DNA from: Verrucomicrobiota bacterium
GTDB lineage: Bacteria > Verrucomicrobiota > Verrucomicrobiia > Verrucomicrobiales > Akkermansiaceae
NCBI GenBank assembly: GCA_026397725.1
Contig: JAPLUI010000499.1
Location: 1 to 33,056, forward strand
Direction: 5' to 3'
DNA length: 33,056 nucleotides
The position numbers and the translations under genes were made by a program. Shown here one piece after another: positions 25,001-33,056 of this stretch (the stretch's first letter is position 1; each line of letters opens with the position of its first letter). A model generated the notes under the pieces. That model worked only from the letters and a program-made list of their open reading frames with translations. It made no database searches and was not told where the DNA came from.

Positions 25001-26437
25001 TCACCAGGCATCAGTGCGGAACGGCGAGGCGGGGAGGCCCTCGCGATTGTAGAGGTTGGCTCCGTCCGGATTCATCTGATAGGCATAGCGCACGGCGACC
25101 GGTTCCTTCACGTCGGGAGAGGTCACCGTGATGGTGTTGTTCACAATCACGGCGTCGGCCCAGAACCATTTCTTGTCGGTCCCGGCGATGGCGAAGCGCT
25201 TGAGTTTTTCCTGCTTGTTCTCGACGGCCGGCGTCCGGCCCTCTTTCTTGCCAACCATCAGGCCCCCGCCGACGTGATCGAAGGCCAGGCGTGCCTTGTT
25301 GCCCTCGATCTTGAGCACCTTGAACAGCGGCCCCGAAACCACCACTTGGGGTTGCCCATAGTCCCGTCCGAGAGCCCATCTGGCGAGGCGCAGGCCCACG
25401 TCGTATTTGTTCTTCGGGTGAATGTCGCCGGCCTCGGCGAGTGGCACGGTATCGATGATGACTGCCATGCCGGTGTTGGGAATGGTTAGCGACTTGCTTT
25501 GGGCCTCGCGAAGTTTGGCCCAGCCATTGCCGCCCGCCGGCTCCTCCGACACGCCCTGGAAACTGGCAAGCTGGACGAAATAGAAGGGAAAATCCCCCTG
25601 CTTCCACTGCTTGCGCCAACCGCCGATCAGGGCACGCATCTTCTCGAAATAGGAGTCGCCCTCCTCGCCATTGGACTCGCCCTGGTACCACAGCGCGCCC
25701 TTGATCGGGAGCTGCAGCAAGGGATGGATCATCGCGTTGTAGATGCCGCTCAGGCCGCCGTTCAACTGGGCCTCCACGTCCGGGTTCTCGGGTGCCACCC
25801 ACGGCTCAATCCGGGTGCCGCCCCAGTTGGTATCAATGATGCCGATCGGGACCTTGGTTTTCTGGTGGACCTCACGGGCGAAATAGAATCCCACGGCGGT
25901 GAATTCCCCCGCCGTGGCCGGCGAGCACACTTGCCACGGGGTCGCGACCGGCGCGTCGGCTTCCGGCCTGGCGACTTGTACCCGGTTGATCTTGAGGCGG
26001 CGGATCTTCGGCAAATCCGCGGCTTTGATGTCGTCCGCAGCTCCGAGGCACTGGTTCAGGGCCATCTCCATGTTGGATTGGCCGGAGCAAACCCAGAGGT
26101 CGCCGACCAGGATGTTCTTGAGGGTGAGGCGGTTCTTGCCCTTCACCGCGAGGTCCAGGGTTTCGCCTGCTTTCGGGGCCGGCAATTCGAGCGACCACTG
26201 GCCCTTGTCGTCGGCCTTGGTCGAGACGGTTTTCCCGGCCATGGCGACGCTCACCGCCTCGCCGGCCTCCGCCCAGCCCCACACTCGCACCGGCTGCCCC
26301 CGTTGCAACATCATGTTGTCGGTGAAAATTTTCGGCAGGCGCACGTCCGCCGCAACGGGCAGGGTGGTCCCGATGGCGGTGGCCAGCAGGAGCAAGCGGA
26401 GTGGGTGCCGAGGGCGGGAGTGTTTGTTGGTTTGCAT
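25001..26437 (-). CDS. Sialate O-acetylesterase family protein (SASA/SGNH), exported
   Basis: 478 aa from the ATG at 26437. Upstream in-frame codons are rejected because MQTNKH precedes a signal peptide (LRLLLLATAIGTTLPVAA). The pattern VRLPKIFTDNMMLQRGQPV is the usual start of the mature domain. The SGNH blocks are VCSGQSNMEMAL (nucleophile Ser), IDTNWGGTRIEPW, ALWYQGESNGEE and GDIHPKNKYDVG (Asp-x-x-His pair). Family members remove acetyl groups from sialic acid or xylan side chains in the periplasm. Glycan scavenging is the likely role; the exact substrate cannot be read from sequence. The aldolase gene ends 176 bp upstream, so this gene probably has its own promoter. Confidence 0.9.
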   Translation of the reverse strand: MQTNKHSRPRHPLRLLLLATAIGTTLPVAADVRLPKIFTDNMMLQRGQPVRVWGWAEAGEAVSVAMAGKTVSTKADDKGQWSLELPAPKAGETLDLAVKGKNRLTLKNILVGDLWVCSGQSNMEMALNQCLGAADDIKAADLPKIRRLKINRVQVARPEADAPVATPWQVCSPATAGEFTAVGFYFAREVHQKTKVPIGIIDTNWGGTRIEPWVAPENPDVEAQLNGGLSGIYNAMIHPLLQLPIKGALWYQGESNGEEGDSYFEKMRALIGGWRKQWKQGDFPFYFVQLASFQGVSEEPAGGNGWAKLREAQSKSLTIPNTGMAVIIDTVPLAEAGDIHPKNKYDVGLRLARWALGRDYGQPQVVVSGPLFKVLKIEGNKARLAFDHVGGGLMVGKKEGRTPAVENKQEKLKRFAIAGTDKKWFWADAVIVNNTITVTSPDVKEPVAVRYAYQMNPDGANLYNREGLPASPFRTDAW

Positions 26438-26613
26438 GATGGCTTGGATGAAACTGTGGGGTGCATGGCGTGGGGCCTGCGATTGCCGGGGCGGTGCGCA
26501 CCGGGCTAACCGCGGCACCCGGACTACTGCGGGACTTCCACTCGGCAGTTGTTACGTGCAAGCACCTGCGATTGTTTCACTGCAATTCAGGGGCTTGGTC
26601 TGACGGTATCCTT

Positions 26614-27600
26614 TCACACCTCGGTCATCGTCTTGTCGTAGAACGCGAGGTAGTCGTCGGGCGTCTTGCCTTCCCGCCACGTCATCGCGCTTTTCGGATG
26701 GAGGTTCATCTGGCCGGTGAGGTTGTATGGGAGCGACGGGCCCCAATCGAACTGCTGCCGCATCGGCAGGATCGTGTGTTGGATCGCCTCGATCACCGGC
26801 CGCAGCCGGAACTTCGGGTTGCGCAGGAAACCCAACAGGATTTCCATCGGGCAATTGCCGGCGCCGCGGCCGAGGCCCATCAGGGTGGCATCGACCCGGT
26901 TGGCACCGAGAATGATCGCCTCGACGGTGTTGGCGAAGGCCAGTTGCAGGTTGTTGTGGGCATGCATGCCGATGTGCTTGCCGGTGCCCGCCACGGCCGC
27001 CATGTATTTGCGCACCAGATGGTCGATTTGCTCGCGGAACAGGTTGCCGTAGCTGTCCACCACCACGATGGTGCCGGCGGACGATTTGGCCCCGATTTCG
27101 AGTGCTTGGTCGATTTCCGCATCGCCCACCGTCGAGATGGCCATGATGTTCAAGGTGGTTTCGTAGCCCAGCGCGTGGCAATACTCGATCATATCGGCCG
27201 CTTCGGAAACCTGGTGTACGTAGCAGGCCACGCGGATCACGTCAAGCACGCTGTCCTTGGCCGCGATGATCTGGTGCCGCCAGTCGCTCTTGCCGCCGGC
27301 GTCAGCCATGGCCGCCAATTTCAGCCCGGTGGCTTCAAAGGTATGGTCGCCCACCACCCGTCGCATGTCCTCCTCCTCGCAATGCCGCCACGGCCCGTAG
27401 GTCGCCCGCGGAAACTGCGCCGGCGCGTTCTTGTAACCGATCTCCATGTAATCAATGCCAGAGGCCAGCGCGGCCCGATAGACCGCTCGCACCTGCTCGT
27501 CGGTGAAATGGGAATTGTTGATCAAACCCCCGTCGCGGATCGTGCAATCCAACACTTTCAGCTCGGGGCGATAGGTAATCCAGGGTGCTTTTTCGTTCAC
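26614..27600 (-). CDS. DRE-TIM metallolyase (HMGL-like / 4-hydroxy-2-oxovalerate aldolase-like)
   Basis: 328 aa from the GTG at 27600. Longer readings to 27705 add an N-terminus (EEWRWNWKFW) that does not look conserved. The DRE-TIM start motif is LDCTIRDGG (about residues 17-25), where Arg and Asp act in catalysis and metal binding. The metal-binding histidines are in GMHAHNNLQLAFANT (HAHNN at 213-217), and MGLGRGAGNCP matches the usual C-terminal gly-rich stretch. The group cleaves or forms C-C bonds on 2-oxo acids. No acetaldehyde dehydrogenase partner is nearby, so a catabolic aldolase role is unsure. Confidence 0.85.
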   Translation of the reverse strand: MNEKAPWITYRPELKVLDCTIRDGGLINNSHFTDEQVRAVYRAALASGIDYMEIGYKNAPAQFPRATYGPWRHCEEEDMRRVVGDHTFEATGLKLAAMADAGGKSDWRHQIIAAKDSVLDVIRVACYVHQVSEAADMIEYCHALGYETTLNIMAISTVGDAEIDQALEIGAKSSAGTIVVVDSYGNLFREQIDHLVRKYMAAVAGTGKHIGMHAHNNLQLAFANTVEAIILGANRVDATLMGLGRGAGNCPMEILLGFLRNPKFRLRPVIEAIQHTILPMRQQFDWGPSLPYNLTGQMNLHPKSAMTWREGKTPDDYLAFYDKTMTEV

Positions 27601-27773
27601 GGCACGCGTAGGATGGCCGGAATTCGCCGAATGACAAGTCCAAAATTTCCAATTCCAGCGCCACTCTTCGACACTTCGACGGCTGTTGATATTTTTGTCA
27701 TGCACCCCATTGCCACTGATTTCCTGGCCGCCATCACTATCCCTTTACAAGAGCGCAAGGCGATGGTATCCGG

Positions 27774-29033
27774 TTGCCCGTGAGGCCGATCCAACCTATC
27801 ATTCACAGCGCGTGCGTATTGGCGCTGCTGCTTGCAGACCTGAGTCAGGCGGCCAACTGGCCGCAATTTCGCGGTCCTGCGTCCGATGGCAGCGCGGTGG
27901 GTGGTGACTTGCCATTGAAGTGGAGCGAGCAGGAAAACATCCGTTGGAAGACCCGCATCCATGACTTCGGCCACTCCTCGCCGGTGGTCTGGGGCGAGCA
28001 GGTGTGGGTGACCACGGCCACCGAGGACGGTAAGCGCCTCTTCGCCGTTTGTTGCGAGCGTGCCACGGGCCGGATCGTTCACGACGTTCAGGTCTTCGAG
28101 GTGAACCTGCCGGATAGCATCAACTCGCTGAACACCTATGCGACGCCCACGGCTGTGATCGAGGAGGGCCGCATCTACGTCCATTTCGGCACCTACGGCA
28201 CCGCTTGCCTCGATACCAGCAACGGACAGCAGCTTTGGGAGCGCACCGATCTTCATTGCAAGCACATCCAAGGGCCTGCGTCATCGCCCATCCTGGTTGG
28301 CAAGTTGCTGATCCTCGACTTCGCCGGCGGCGACGTCCAATTCCTTGCCGCCCTGGACAAGACGACGGGCAAGACCGCCTGGTTGCGGAATCGATCCGAG
28401 GACTTGAGCCACCTCGGCAGCCCGTTGTTGCGCAAGGGCCATTGCACACCGCTCAGCATTGACGTGGCTGGCCGTCCCCTGTTGTTCAGTCCCGCTTCCC
28501 ACGCCGCCTACGCATACGATCCGACCACCGGCGAAGAACTATGGAAGGTGTTGCACGCGGGCGACTCGGTGGTCTCCCGCCCGCTGTTTGGCCATGGCCT
28601 CTTGTTTTTCAGCACGGGATTCAGCCAGGAGGAGATCTGGGCGCTGCGGCCCGGCGGTCACGGCGACGTGACGCAGACGCACGTGGCATGGAAGCTAACG
28701 GAAGGAGTGCCTCGGAAAACCTCGCCGGTCCTGGTAGGCACCTGCCTTTACCTCCTGCAAGACGACGGCACCATGACCTGCGTCAATGCCAGCACGGGGC
28801 AAGTGGTCTGGCAGCAGCGGCTTGGGGGGCAATTTGCCGCCTCGCCGGTCACGTCGGCTGATCGGATATACTGTTTTGACCAGCGCGGCAAGGCGACCGT
28901 GCTGGCCGCCGGCCCAAGCGCCAAGCCGCTCGCCGTCAATCAACTCGACGAAGGCTGCTTCGCTTCGCCCGCAGCGGTGGATGGCGCCTTGTTCCTACGT
29001 GGCAAGACCCACCTTTATCGGATCGGAAATTGA
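27774..29033 (+). CDS. Exported PQQ-like beta-propeller repeat protein
   Basis: 419 aa from a TTG at 27774; a GTG at 27780 is equally possible. An AAGG at 27758-27761 is a weak ribosome binding site. A signal peptide (IHSACVLALLLADLSQAAN) leads into NWPQFRGPASDG, the hallmark of planctomycete/verrucomicrobial propeller proteins. Repeats with ALDKTTGKTAWL, AYDPTTGEELWKV and CVNASTGQVVWQQ define blades of an eight-bladed PQQ-type propeller. The free-standing proteins of this type usually lack the residues for PQQ itself and are thought to be scaffolds or binding proteins. It is divergently oriented from the aldolase gene, with a 173-bp shared upstream region. Function unknown. Confidence 0.85.
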   Translation: MPVRPIQPIIHSACVLALLLADLSQAANWPQFRGPASDGSAVGGDLPLKWSEQENIRWKTRIHDFGHSSPVVWGEQVWVTTATEDGKRLFAVCCERATGRIVHDVQVFEVNLPDSINSLNTYATPTAVIEEGRIYVHFGTYGTACLDTSNGQQLWERTDLHCKHIQGPASSPILVGKLLILDFAGGDVQFLAALDKTTGKTAWLRNRSEDLSHLGSPLLRKGHCTPLSIDVAGRPLLFSPASHAAYAYDPTTGEELWKVLHAGDSVVSRPLFGHGLLFFSTGFSQEEIWALRPGGHGDVTQTHVAWKLTEGVPRKTSPVLVGTCLYLLQDDGTMTCVNASTGQVVWQQRLGGQFAASPVTSADRIYCFDQRGKATVLAAGPSAKPLAVNQLDEGCFASPAAVDGALFLRGKTHLYRIGN

Positions 29034-29478
29034 AACCTCACAGGTCCTGATCCCGGCGGAAAATGAGTTGGCACTGGTTGGCGGTTCAGACGAATTCGTG
29101 AATCATCCGCGCATGGGTTTGCGGGTGGCAGCCGTGCCGATGCGGGGTCATGTCTTGCTCATACTTGATCATTGAATGTTGGAAGTTGAATGTTGAAATC
29201 TTCGGCGTGCCTCATGGGAACCCCGCAGCTCTAACGGTTTAGCCACAGCGGTGTGGCGGGCTGCGCCCTTCCCACCGCACTCCAGACTTTGGCTCGCGCC
29301 TGGGCAGGTGAATGGATGGAGTGTGTGAATTTCATTGCACTCGCCGCCGACCGCCACACGTGGCGATCTTCAGAACACCTGGCCTCGTGCAAGCGCAATG
29401 GCCACCAGAGGCAGTGAAATCAAGGATTAGGATGCAGGAAACCCGATGGCGACCGAAGCTTGCAAGCGTGTTGCCAGA
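29034..29478. other. Intergenic stretch with no gene; holds dispersed inverted-repeat sequence
   Basis: Between the propeller gene and the convergently ending lipoprotein gene I see no coding frame. The block 29164-29323 is a dispersed repeat whose inverted counterpart lies at 32606-32918 (separate entries). The remaining bases (29034-29163 and 29324-29478) show no feature I can support. Confidence 0.5.
29164..29323. repeat. Dispersed intergenic repeat, left copy (inverted relative to 32606-32918)
   Basis: Two parts are seen. 29164-29210 (CTTGATCATTGAATGTTGGA onward) is the reverse complement of 32643-32702. The part from 29229 (GCTCTAACGGTTTAGCCACA) to about 29320 is the reverse complement of the right-hand side of the palindrome at 32789-32918, including CCGCACTCCAGACTTTGGCT. 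The right copy has two extra 7-bp ATTCAAC units. Confidence 0.75.
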
Positions 29479-30294
29479 TCACGGCGTGAGGCTCCGGGCA
29501 GCATGCCCGGGCCACCGTGGCGCGGGCATGCTGCCCGCCGCCGTGACCTTCAAGGTGACGAGGTTGCTGGTGGCCGCGAACGGTTCATAGCCCTTGAACA
29601 GGTCGATAATCACGTTGCCATCCGCATCACGGATCGACTCGTCAAGCCCTTTGTCCACCTTGAACATGGCCCCGAAGGCGAGGCTGATCTGGTAATCGCC
29701 GGGACGGGTGATGAGCCAGCGGTCCAGGTCACGCTCGCCGTGTTTCAGCTCCGCAATGACAAACTCCCTGGACCCGCCGGGAGCAATGGCGACGGGCCGC
29801 CCCAGGCGCAAGTCCGCGGGCATGGCACCGCCGTATGCGAGGTCCACGGCACCGGGACCCCGGACTGTCAGGCGATTGGTACTGGAGTCCTGCCCGTACA
29901 GGATGAGCACCGGTTCGGTGCCGGTATTCGTGAGCTTCATCCTGAGTTTGACTCCCTGCTTGAGCTTCCGGTAGGGAGCGATCTCCCGCTCAAGCTGCTG
30001 CTGTTGTTGGAATCCCGTGAGATCCCGCGGACCGTTCCGCCGCATGGTTGCCAGCAGTTCCACCCGCCGCGCCGCGAGTTGCCGCGCCGCCGCGAGTTGC
30101 TTGCTTTGGGCTGGGTCAAGACGAACGGGTGGCGGTGGCAGGAGGGTCACCTTGATGGCCGATTCCTTGTCCGCCGGGGCGGGGCTGACGGGTACGGTCG
30201 GCGGCGGCGTGCTGCCCGTGGGCGCACACTGGCTCAGCAGCAGTGCGGCTGGCAGGATCAGGGCGGCGAGAAGCTGCGGAGGCGGGGTTTTCAT
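29479..30294 (-). CDS. Putative lipoprotein of unknown function
   Basis: 271 aa. The N-terminus has a lipoprotein signal with lipobox LLSQC, so Cys23 would be lipidated; a proline-rich linker (TGSTPPPTVPVSPAPAD) follows. A charged helical section (QSKQLAAARQLAARRVELLA, residues about 63-85) leads into a beta-rich domain containing LRMKLTNTGTEPVLILYGQD and GGSREFVIAEL, which looks like an immunoglobulin-like or DUF-type fold. No enzymatic motif is visible. The last ~20 codons (GSMPAPRWPGHAARSLTP) run through a strong inverted repeat and may be a read-through into repeat DNA rather than the native C-terminus. It is divergently transcribed from the SUMF1 gene. Confidence 0.75.
   Translation of the reverse strand: MKTPPPQLLAALILPAALLLSQCAPTGSTPPPTVPVSPAPADKESAIKVTLLPPPPVRLDPAQSKQLAAARQLAARRVELLATMRRNGPRDLTGFQQQQQLEREIAPYRKLKQGVKLRMKLTNTGTEPVLILYGQDSSTNRLTVRGPGAVDLAYGGAMPADLRLGRPVAIAPGGSREFVIAELKHGERDLDRWLITRPGDYQISLAFGAMFKVDKGLDESIRDADGNVIIDLFKGYEPFAATSNLVTLKVTAAGSMPAPRWPGHAARSLTP
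29496..29536. repeat. Perfect 14-bp inverted repeat (REP-like hairpin)
   Basis: GGGCAGCATGCCCG at 29496-29509 is the exact reverse complement of CGGGCATGCTGCCC at 29523-29536, with a 13-nt loop. It lies inside the 3' end of the minus-strand lipoprotein frame. It could terminate transcription or be a REP-type insertion; no T-run follows, so a classic intrinsic terminator is unlikely. Confidence 0.75.
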
Positions 30295-30632
30295 CGGTTA
30301 GATATGCGGTTGTCGGTGGTTTGCTCTGTCATCATCATCCGGAACCCGGCGGCAAGGTTACGCGGGATCCGCCACGGCCGGCCACCCTGATGGCCGGAGT
30401 TTGGGTTTTCCGCAACACTTTCCGCAACACTTTCCGCGCAACCCGCCCGGCCGGTTCCTGATGATGGGAGTGTGGAACTGAACAGCCGAGGTCAGCGACT
30501 CCCCGATGGTGCCTGCCTGCCAGACTTCACCGATTTGGACCTTGGCCTCATGCTTCCAAAGCCTATCTTGAGCAAAGTCATAAGACCACGAACGCCGTTT
30601 GCCAGCCAACGGCCACCAGTTGAAACGATCCC
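30295..30632. other. Divergent intergenic region between lipoprotein and SUMF1 genes
   Basis: No gene is supported. The stretch must contain the promoters of both flanking genes, but none could be placed. It includes a tandem repeat of TTCCGCAACACT-type units (about 30408-30440) followed by CGCAACCCGCC...GCCGGTTC. That last part is repeated directly after the SUMF1 gene at about 32567-32600. Confidence 0.45.
30408..30459. repeat. Short repeat, left copy, flanking the SUMF1 gene
   Basis: The string AACACTTTCCGCGCAACCCG, followed by CC and GCCGGTTC, occurs here and again in direct orientation at about 32567-32600. The left copy contains an additional tandem TTCCGCAACACT unit. The two copies bracket the SUMF1 gene. 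Confidence 0.7.
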
Positions 30633-32531
30633 ATGAAACAGCCACTCCGTTGCCTCATTTGTTACGCCGCGCTTGCCGCGTTGGTGCTCCCTGCCGTCCA
30701 ATGCAACCTGACCAAGCCGGTGGCACCCGCGCCTCCGGTGTTGCCAGCGCCGCCACCGGCGGGCTTCGCGCTCATTCCCGCCGGCGAGTTCACCATGGGC
30801 GATGCGCTCGATGGCGACGAGAACGCCTTGCCGCACCGGGTGAACGTCAGTGCGTTCTATCTGCAAAAGAAGGAGGTGAGCGGGGCGCAGTGGACGGCGG
30901 TGCGGGCGTGGGGCCTGCAACATGGTTACCGCGACCTGCCGAACGCGGGTGGCAAGGAGGCGAATCATCCGGTCCACACCCTCAGTTGGTATGCCGCAGT
31001 GAAGTGGTCCAACGCGAAGAGCGAGAAGGAGGGGCTCACTCCCTGCTATTACACGGATGCCGCACAGACGAAACCCTATCGGAACGGCGAAGCGGACCTC
31101 TCCAACACGATGGTGAAATGGAGTGCCAATGGCTACCGCTTGCCGACGGAAGCGGAGTGGGAGAAGGCGGCCCGGGGCGGCTTGAACGGGAAACGTTACC
31201 CGCAGGGCAACACGATCAGTCATGCCCAAGTGAACTATATGCAAACAGGTGGTGAATCCTATAAGACGGGAACCCCCCGCTTCCAGCCGGCCTTCCATAC
31301 GGGCGGCACTCCCTACACGTCACCGGGCGGGAGTTTCGCGGCCAACGGCTATGGACTATACGATATGGCGGGCAACGTGTGGGAATGGTGCTGGGATTGG
31401 TTTGAGCCTTATCCTGCGACGTTGCAAACGGATCCTCGGGGCCCGGAGTCGGGCCTTGGCGAGGATCCGCGCCGGGCGCTCCGGGGCGGCGCGTGGGACG
31501 GCGACGCCGATGCTTGCCGCGTCGCGAGCCGCATGGGCTTCGTCCCATACGTCGTCCGCGATGGCCACAGCTCCGCCTACTTGGGCTTTCGCCTTGCCCG
31601 CAGCCCGGCGCAACCTAACCTAACCGAGCCGGTCCCGCCCGCGCCGCCGCTGGCAACGAAAGCGGCCCTGGTGCCGCTGGTCTCGCCCCATTTGAAGGCT
31701 GCGGTCCGGGCGGACTTCGCGCTGATTCCCGCCGGCGAATTCACCATGGGCGATGTGAGCGATGGGGAAGCATGGCTCAAACCGCGCCAGGTCACCGTGA
31801 GTGCGTTATACATGCAGCGGAAAGAGGTGAGCAAAGCGCAGTGGGACGAGGTGCGGGCGTGGGGTCTGCGCCACGGCTATGCGGATCTGGCCGAGGGCAC
31901 GGGCAAGGCGGCGGACCACCCGGTCCTCATGGTATCCTGGTACGATGCGGTGAAGTGGTGCAACGCGAGGAGCGAGAAGGAGGGGCTCACTCCCTGCTAT
32001 TTCACGGATGCCAAGCACAAAGCGGTGCTCAAGACCGGCACCGCTCCCATCTACAACACCATGGTGGATTGGCGAACGGCCAACGGCTACCGCCTGCCGA
32101 CCGAAGCGGAGTGGGAAAAGGCGGCCCGCGGCGGCTTGGTCGGCAAGCGGTTTCCGTGGGGCGACACGATCAGCCACCAGGAGGCGAACTTCGACAACTC
32201 GGGCAATGAGACCTATCAGACTGGAACCACCGGTTATCATCCTGCCCATAAGACGGGCGAAGCACCCTTTACGTCGCCAGGGGGAAGTTTCGCGCCGAAT
32301 GGATACGGGCTTTACGATATGGCGGGCAACGCGTGGGAGTGGTGTTGGGATTGTGGAAATAGCAACTCGGCGGCATTGACGACGGACCCTCACGGGTCGG
32401 CCGGACCGAACCGCGTGCTGCGCGGCGGGACCTGTGGCACCCGCGCCAACTCATGCCGCGTCGCCTCCCGCACCGACAGCAGCCCGGGCAACACCTACTA
32501 CGGCCCCGGCTTCCGCACCGTCCGCAGATAG
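30633..32531 (+). CDS. Lipoprotein with two tandem SUMF1/FGE-like (C-type-lectin-fold) domains
   Basis: 632 aa with lipobox LPAVQC (Cys24). Two homologous domains, about residues 44-328 and 358-632, arose by internal duplication. Both have FALIPAGEFTMGD, KEVSxAQW, SEKEGLTPCY, GYRLPTEAEWEKAARGGL, TSPGGSFAxNGYGLYDMAG and WEWCWD. The Cys pair needed for formylglycine generation is not in place (RGGAWDGDADAC and RGGTCGTRANSC rather than GGSxxCxxxxC). A binding or structural role is therefore more likely than sulfatase activation. The end of domain 2, LRGGTCGTRANSCRVASR to GFRTVRR, is unusual: nearly all varied codons end in C, as in variable regions of diversity-generating retroelements. Short direct repeats flank the gene. 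Confidence 0.9.
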   Translation: MKQPLRCLICYAALAALVLPAVQCNLTKPVAPAPPVLPAPPPAGFALIPAGEFTMGDALDGDENALPHRVNVSAFYLQKKEVSGAQWTAVRAWGLQHGYRDLPNAGGKEANHPVHTLSWYAAVKWSNAKSEKEGLTPCYYTDAAQTKPYRNGEADLSNTMVKWSANGYRLPTEAEWEKAARGGLNGKRYPQGNTISHAQVNYMQTGGESYKTGTPRFQPAFHTGGTPYTSPGGSFAANGYGLYDMAGNVWEWCWDWFEPYPATLQTDPRGPESGLGEDPRRALRGGAWDGDADACRVASRMGFVPYVVRDGHSSAYLGFRLARSPAQPNLTEPVPPAPPLATKAALVPLVSPHLKAAVRADFALIPAGEFTMGDVSDGEAWLKPRQVTVSALYMQRKEVSKAQWDEVRAWGLRHGYADLAEGTGKAADHPVLMVSWYDAVKWCNARSEKEGLTPCYFTDAKHKAVLKTGTAPIYNTMVDWRTANGYRLPTEAEWEKAARGGLVGKRFPWGDTISHQEANFDNSGNETYQTGTTGYHPAHKTGEAPFTSPGGSFAPNGYGLYDMAGNAWEWCWDCGNSNSAALTTDPHGSAGPNRVLRGGTCGTRANSCRVASRTDSSPGNTYYGPGFRTVRR

Positions 32532-32566
32532 GAGTCGGTCGGGGGGGCTAATTCATGAATGTTCGC

Positions 32567-32600
32567 AACACTTTCCGCGCAACCCGCCCCGCCGGTTCTG
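32567..32600. repeat. Short repeat, right copy, flanking the SUMF1 gene
   Basis: Repeats the AACACTTTCCGCGCAACCCG...GCCGGTTC string seen upstream of the gene at 30426-30459, in the same orientation. Confidence 0.7.
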
Positions 32601-32605
32601 GTCTG

Positions 32606-32702
32606 GGTGCTAAACCGTTAGAGCTGCGGCTACACCATTCCTCACGCCGAAGATTTCAACATTCAACATTCAACATTCAACTTCCAACATTCAATGATCA
32701 AG
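32606..32702. repeat. Dispersed repeat with 7-bp ATTCAAC units
   Basis: This is the reverse complement of 29164-29241, including TAAACCGTTAGAGC and the block ending CATTCAATGATCAAG. It carries three ATTCAAC units where the other copy has one, so the unit number is variable. Confidence 0.75.
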
Positions 32703-32788
32703 TAAGACCAAGAATTGTCACCGCTGCGTCCATTCTTATACTTGATGACGGACCGGGCGATGGTCCGGCCGCAGCGAGCGCCGGGACT

Positions 32789-32905
32789 TAGCCACAGCGG
32801 TGTGGCACGGCGCTTCCCACCGCACTCCATACCTTCACCTGCCCAGGCGCGAGCCAAAGTCTGGAGTGCGGTGGAAAGGGCGCAGCCCGCCACCCCGCTG
32901 TGGCT
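32789..32905. repeat. Long imperfect palindrome (BIME/REP-like)
   Basis: The left arm 32789-32829 (TAGCCACAGCGGTGTGGC ... CCACCGCACTCCA) pairs with the right arm 32862-32905 (TGGAGTGCGGTGG ... GCCACCCCGCTGTGGCT) around a loop containing CACCTGCCCAGGCGCGAGCC. A one-and-a-half-arm copy lies inverted at 29240-29320. It would fold into a strong cruciform or RNA hairpin. It may be a non-autonomous REP-type element. Confidence 0.75.
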
Positions 32906-33003
32906 GAACCGTTAGAGCGGCGGGGTTCCCAGGAGGCCCGGTCCGTCTCGCGGCGGTCACGCCCCTCCCGAGTAACTTGGCTCCGAGGAGGCCCGTTAGG
33001 GAG

Positions 33004-33023
33004 CGACGACATTCCTGTCGTCG
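33004..33023. repeat. Small perfect hairpin
   Basis: CGACGACA (33004-33011), loop TTCC, TGTCGTCG (33016-33023). Tight 8-bp arms with a four-base loop. It could be a REP-type sequence. No poly-T follows, so I do not call it a terminator. Confidence 0.6.
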
Positions 33024-33056
33024 AGCGGAAGGAACGTCCGTGAACAGAGCCTTCGG

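Larger units (their letters stand above)
32532..33056. other. Repeat-filled intergenic end of the window
   Basis: No coding frame is supported. The stretch consists largely of short dispersed repeats: the direct repeat after the SUMF1 gene, the ATTCAAC-rich block, a long imperfect palindrome and a small perfect hairpin, each listed separately. The bases between them show nothing I can name. Confidence 0.5.

Noticed and set aside
30633..32531. Formylglycine-generating enzyme (sulfatase activator)
   Set aside because: The catalytic Cys pair is not in the expected spacing in either domain, and no sulfatase gene is in the window.

Overview
The window is GC-rich and looks like chromosomal accessory DNA from a Verrucomicrobiota bacterium (Luteolibacter/Verrucomicrobiaceae type). 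This placement is inferred from the protein repertoire, not from a marker gene. The evidence is: SpvB/RHS proteins, exported tail-collar proteins with a shared N-terminal domain, giant beta-helix/TSP3 surface proteins, a sialate O-acetylesterase of the SASA family, a PQQ-like propeller starting with an NWPQFRGP motif, SUMF1-type lipoproteins, many short dispersed repeats, and weak or absent Shine-Dalgarno sites. No rRNA, tRNA or CRISPR array was recognised.

Layout. (1) 1-862, minus strand: three small phage-like gene remnants, including the N-terminus of an ATP-dependent DNA ligase. (2) 1497-18304, plus strand: a compact, probably co-transcribed block. It holds a secreted SpvB/FG-GAP/RHS protein with a putative lipase-like C-terminal tip, three paralogous tail-collar proteins with near-identical N-termini and divergent tips, a 1988-aa beta-helix surface protein, a small single-pass membrane protein, and an apolipoprotein N-acyltransferase. 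The last three are joined by 4-bp overlaps. (3) 18456-23368: a rearranged, repeat-laden region. It contains an integrase fragment, two copies of a MITE-like element with perfect 8-bp target duplications, three copies of a GC-rich repeat, and an operon of an HD-domain dNTPase-like protein, a YwgA-like protein and a DNA methyltransferase truncated by a repeat. (4) 23327-27600, minus strand: a DRE-TIM aldolase, a sialate O-acetylesterase, a FabZ-like dehydratase, a catalytically atypical ketosynthase, and the first codons of a second ketosynthase cut off next to a MITE. (5) 27774-33056: a PQQ-like propeller protein, a lipoprotein, and a tandem SUMF1 lipoprotein whose 3' end resembles a diversity-generating-retroelement variable region. 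Large inverted intergenic repeats flank the last two genes.

Best candidates for something undescribed: the TIR/TSD mobile element with a variable number of 15-bp iterons (an occupied versus empty site can be read inside this window); the HD-YwgA-methyltransferase cassette between direct repeats, possibly a defence system; and the RHS/tail-collar/beta-helix/Lnt operon as an envelope-associated interaction system.
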